10,269 nucleotides of DNA from Kiritimatiellia bacterium (GTDB lineage: Bacteria > Verrucomicrobiota > Kiritimatiellia > RFP12 > UBA3636), in assembly GCA_017413145.1 (NCBI GenBank), contig JAFPUX010000139.1, forward strand, positions 1-10,269, given 5' to 3'. Positions 8,238-10,269 of the stretch are shown piece after piece; position 1 is the stretch's first letter; each line of letters begins with the position of its first letter. The notes beneath the pieces were generated by a model that did no database searches, was not told the DNA's origin, and saw only the letters and a list, made by a program, of their open reading frames with translations. A program made the position numbers and the translations under genes.

Positions 8238-8977
8238 GGGCGGCGGCCGGCGGCCCAGCGGAACTGGCGGGCGGCGCCCATCAGGATGCGCATGTCGGCC
8301 TCGGTCTTCGCGCCGCGCGCGAAGATGCGTCCGAAGCCCTCCATCATGTGCGTGGCGCGCGCCTCGTCCGTGAAGCCCGTTTCGAGCAGCATCTCGCGCC
8401 AGTGCGCGAGCATCGTCTGGCGCATTTTCGAGGACGCGGGCGGCGAAACCTCCTCCTCCGGGCTCGGCAGCGGGCCGGGACCGAGCGAGGCGCGGTAGAA
8501 CTCGTGGCAGAGCAGGACGACCGACTGCGCGAGGTTGAACGACGGACATTTCGGCGAGGACGGGATCTTGACGACGTGCGTGCAACGCAGCAGCTCCTCG
8601 TTCGTGAGCCCCTTGTCCTCGCGGCCGAAGACGAGCGCGACCGGCGCCGCGGCGGCGGTTTCGATCAGGCCGGGGACGGCCTCGCGCGGATCGCTCGAAT
8701 GCTGCCGGTAGAGGCCGCCGCGGCGCGAGGTGCCGACGACGGCCGCGCAGTCGGCGACCGCCTCGTCGAGCGTGGCGAACGTCTTCCGCGCTTCGAGGAT
8801 GCCGGTCGCGTGGACGGCCATCTGCTCGGCGAACGCCCACGTGAGATCCGGCGACGGCGCGACGAGCCGCAGTTCCGACAGGCCGCAGTTGGCCATTGCG
8901 CGGCACGCGCTGCCGACGTTTCCGCCGTAGAGCGTGCCGACCAGGACGACCTTGATGTTTTGAAGGACGGGGTTCAC
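8234..8977 (-). CDS. trmJ: tRNA (cytidine/uridine-32-2'-O)-methyltransferase TrmJ
   Basis: SPOUT-class (TrmH/TrmJ family) enzyme that methylates the ribose of nucleotide 32 in the tRNA anticodon loop using SAM. It has 247 aa, close to the E. coli 246. Motif 1: GNVGSACRAM (19-28), with the preceding strand NIKVVLVGTLYG. Motif 2: LVFGREDKGLTNEEL (115-129). Motif 3: IPSSPKCPSFNLAQSV (138-153), which forms the trefoil knot. A C-terminal helical extension (about 175-247) aligns with the TrmJ C-terminus. The GTG at 8977 is the start because the sequence directly after it (NPVLQNIKVVLV) matches TrmJ N-termini. The likely ribosome site GGAGG lies about 12 nt upstream, inside the end of the transposase gene. 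It probably depends on transcription through the transposase or a promoter inside it. Confidence 0.9.
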   Translation of the reverse strand: MNPVLQNIKVVLVGTLYGGNVGSACRAMANCGLSELRLVAPSPDLTWAFAEQMAVHATGILEARKTFATLDEAVADCAAVVGTSRRGGLYRQHSSDPREAVPGLIETAAAAPVALVFGREDKGLTNEELLRCTHVVKIPSSPKCPSFNLAQSVVLLCHEFYRASLGPGPLPSPEEEVSPPASSKMRQTMLAHWREMLLETGFTDEARATHMMEGFGRIFARGAKTEADMRILMGAARQFRWAAGRRP

Positions 8978-8981
8978 GGGG

Positions 8982-9992
8982 CTAGGCGCCCTCCCGCACG
9001 CCGGCGGCCGATTCCAGGCCGAGGAACGCACAGCGGTCGAACAGCGTTTCCGCCCGCCGCCGCACGCGGGCGGGCAGTTTCTTCTTCGCCACGCGCTTGA
9101 CGAACGCCTCGCCGCCGAGCGCGAGACCTTGCACGAACCCCGCCGCGCGGTGCAGCAGCAACGCATGCAGCGATCCGGCGCGTACGGGACGTCCCTTCTC
9201 GTCCGTCTCGACGGTATCGTCCTTGTCGGACGGGAACGCGTCGACGACGGGTCCGCCGGAGGGAAGAGTCGCGGAGACGGGCGCATGGCCCTTGATCGTA
9301 TCCGAGCAAACCTCCACGGCCCGATCCCAAGTTGCATCCTTCGCGCCGTACACGCGCGAAACGAGCGCGCAAAGCCCCGCTTGCGCGACCGCGTCGCCCT
9401 TGAACCCCGCGCCGTAGCCCGTCCAGTTCGAATCCTCCGCCCGCTCGACGACCGCCGCGCGGACGGGATTCAAGTGGATGTACCCCGCGACGGTCGTCAA
9501 CGCGCGGAACGATCCCTCCAGAAGGATGCTCCGGAACCGCCCTTCCCAGATTGTGCCCGTGTTCTCGTGGCGGCGGTTGTAGTCCTGCGTGTAGGCTTCC
9601 TTGAACGTCTTGCAGAACTGCGACAGATCGTACATCCGCGCGCGCATCCGTGCCTTTTCGTCCTCCATCCGGTCCTCTTGATGGTTCTTCGCCCACCGCG
9701 CCCACTTCTTGAGCACGGCGTTGAACTTGGCCGGACCATACAGGGCGATCATGCGCTTTTCCAGCTCTTGGTCGGACACATCGCGCTTGCGCGGAACGCG
9801 CACGAGCAAATGGAAGTGGTTGCTCATCACGGCGTAGGTGTACACCTCGACGCCGGAAAACGCCGCCGCCCCGCGGATCATCCCCAGCAGAATGGCCTTC
9901 TCCGTCTCGTCGATGAGGAAGCGCTTCCCGCCGATCCGGCTCACCACGTGGTAGAACCCCTCGCCTTCGGCTTTGATTCTCGGTCGTCTCAT
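8982..9992 (-). mobile_element. REP-associated-type tyrosine transposase (Y1_Tnp/RAYT-like), intact
   Basis: A 336-aa HUH-type protein related to IS200/IS605 TnpA and RAYTs. The catalytic parts are present: HUH motif SNHFHLLVRV (57-66; His59, His61), RRHENTGTIWEGRFRS (140-155), and AGYIHLNPVRAAVV (169-182) with Tyr171 as the likely nucleophile. Such proteins nick single-stranded DNA at palindromic ends. It is longer than the about 165-aa E. coli RAYT, with a C-terminal extension (about 200-336) rich in basic residues. The ATG at 9992 was chosen because MRRPRIKAEGEGFYHVVSR matches RAYT starts; an ATG at 10019 in frame is possible. No terminal inverted repeats bound it. Its stop lies 4 bp from trmJ, so it looks settled in the genome and not like a fresh insertion. 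Confidence 0.88.
9974..9990 (-). other. No separate 3' element beside the transposase; N-terminal coding part only
   Basis: This short stretch is the RIKAEG-coding start of the transposase gene. The sequence around its ATG (minus strand GTCTC-aatccat-GAGAC, about 9986-10002) can form a 5-bp hairpin holding the start codon in its loop. Confidence 0.4.
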
Positions 9993-10018
9993 GGATTGAG
10001 ACACTACCACGTATTCCA

Positions 10019-10054
10019 TGCAATTGCAAGAAATTTTTAAGGGGACAGACCCCT
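10019..10054. repeat. Palindromes upstream of the transposase (REP-like)
   Basis: A perfect 10-bp palindrome TGCAATTGCA (10019-10028), an A/T run, then AGGGG-ACAGA-CCCCT (10040-10054) with 5-bp arms. The GGGGTCTGTCCCC core (as read on the minus strand) is a sequence I associate from memory with transposases of this type. It may be the recognition hairpin or a remnant of the element's left end. Confidence 0.55.
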
Positions 10055-10069
10055 CAAAATGAAAGTGCC

Positions 10070-10119
10070 TTGTTCCGAAAGTGTTCTTTTGATATCCTCC
10101 CCGTTCGTTCCGCGAACGA
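10070..10119 (+). promoter_or_regulatory. Probable ribD promoter with a hairpin at the transcript start
   Basis: TTGTTC (10070-10075), 17-bp spacer, TATCCT (10093-10098). A 6-bp inverted repeat TCGTTC-cgc-GAACGA (10105-10119) begins at about the expected transcription start; it could be an operator or a 5' hairpin. GAAAGTG occurs twice (10061, 10077), 16 bp apart. No FMN-riboswitch signature is seen in the roughly 50 nt before the coding start. Confidence 0.5.
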
Positions 10120-10146
10120 GAAACCGTTCCCGTCCGTCGAGGTTCC

Positions 10147-10269
10147 GTGAAAGACGTTTCCCCCGAAGAAGACGCGCGCTGGATGCGCGAAGCGCTCGCC
10201 GAGGCCCGCCTCGGCGAGGGCGGAACGCGCCCCAATCCCCCCGTGGGGGCCGTTCTCGTCAAGGACGGA
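10147..10269 (+). CDS. ribD: Partial riboflavin biosynthesis deaminase/reductase RibD (5' end only)
   Basis: 41 codons are present before the right edge. The translation contains EDARWMREALAEARLGEG followed by RPNPPVGAVLVKDG, the N-terminal pattern of the RibD deaminase domain (helix WM..AL..A, then the PNP.VGAV.VK.G strand). RibD deaminates and then reduces the pyrimidine intermediate in riboflavin synthesis, in the cytoplasm. The GTG at 10147 has GAGG (10139-10142) 4 nt upstream, a short spacing. The internal ATG at 10183 would cut into the first helix, so GTG is preferred. The zinc-binding motif lies beyond the window, so a related CMP/dCMP-type deaminase is a remote alternative. Confidence 0.85.
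   Translation, partial: MKDVSPEEDARWMREALAEARLGEGGTRPNPPVGAVLVKDG

Noticed and set aside
8982..10054. Complete IS element with terminal inverted repeats and target duplication
   Set aside because: No inverted-repeat ends or target-site duplication are found; the right side abuts trmJ directly, as expected for a RAYT-type gene.
10099..10146. FMN riboswitch upstream of ribD
   Set aside because: The leader is only about 50 nt, far shorter than the RFN element, and shows none of its conserved segments.

Overview
This is a GC-rich, gene-dense bacterial window. A partial LpxI-like gene (lipid A pathway), a signal-peptide outer-membrane-type protein and a complete ferrous-iron operon point to an anaerobic or microaerobic diderm. 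The mix of lpxI next to tyrS, a two-FeoA Feo operon, a glycan-active enzyme of a type I associate with gut and rumen Lentisphaerae/Kiritimatiellae/Bacteroidetes, and a large REP-associated-type transposase suggests the PVC superphylum. That placement is inference; no rRNA or unambiguous marker is present.

Layout. 1-111: 5' end of lpxI on the minus strand, divergent from tyrS (226-1494, plus) across a nearly symmetric two-way promoter. 1478-6969: a six-gene minus-strand operon read right to left: outer-membrane barrel-like protein, short FeoA-like protein, FeoA, a very long FeoB, a FeoB-associated Cys-rich membrane peptide, and a SAM methyltransferase whose 3' end overlaps tyrS. 6970-7160: operon promoter bracketed by two TTAG-N6-CTAA palindromes of DtxR/IdeR type, shared with a divergent glycoside hydrolase gene (7161-8237, plus). 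8234-8977: trmJ, minus strand, sharing its stop tetranucleotide with the hydrolase. 8982-9992: RAYT/Y1-type transposase, minus strand, ending 4 bp before trmJ. 9993-10146: intergenic region with a transposase-side palindrome and a ribD promoter. 10147-end: 5' end of ribD (plus).

How it fits together. The operon looks like an iron-acquisition unit. A barrel protein could pass metal across the outer membrane. FeoB then moves Fe2+ across the inner membrane with two small SH3-like FeoA partners and the Cys-rich accessory peptide. The most unusual part is FeoB itself: 1006 residues, with roughly 260 extra residues between its first and second membrane segments. The insert carries 11 cysteines, including two CxxC pairs and a CGCC cluster, and two copies of a W..AYV.A helix-like motif, and would lie in the periplasm. 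Two 58-bp gaps of the operon contain the same GC-rich palindrome, and an octamer repeat fills the leader of feoA. No tRNA, rRNA, CRISPR array or riboswitch was recognised.
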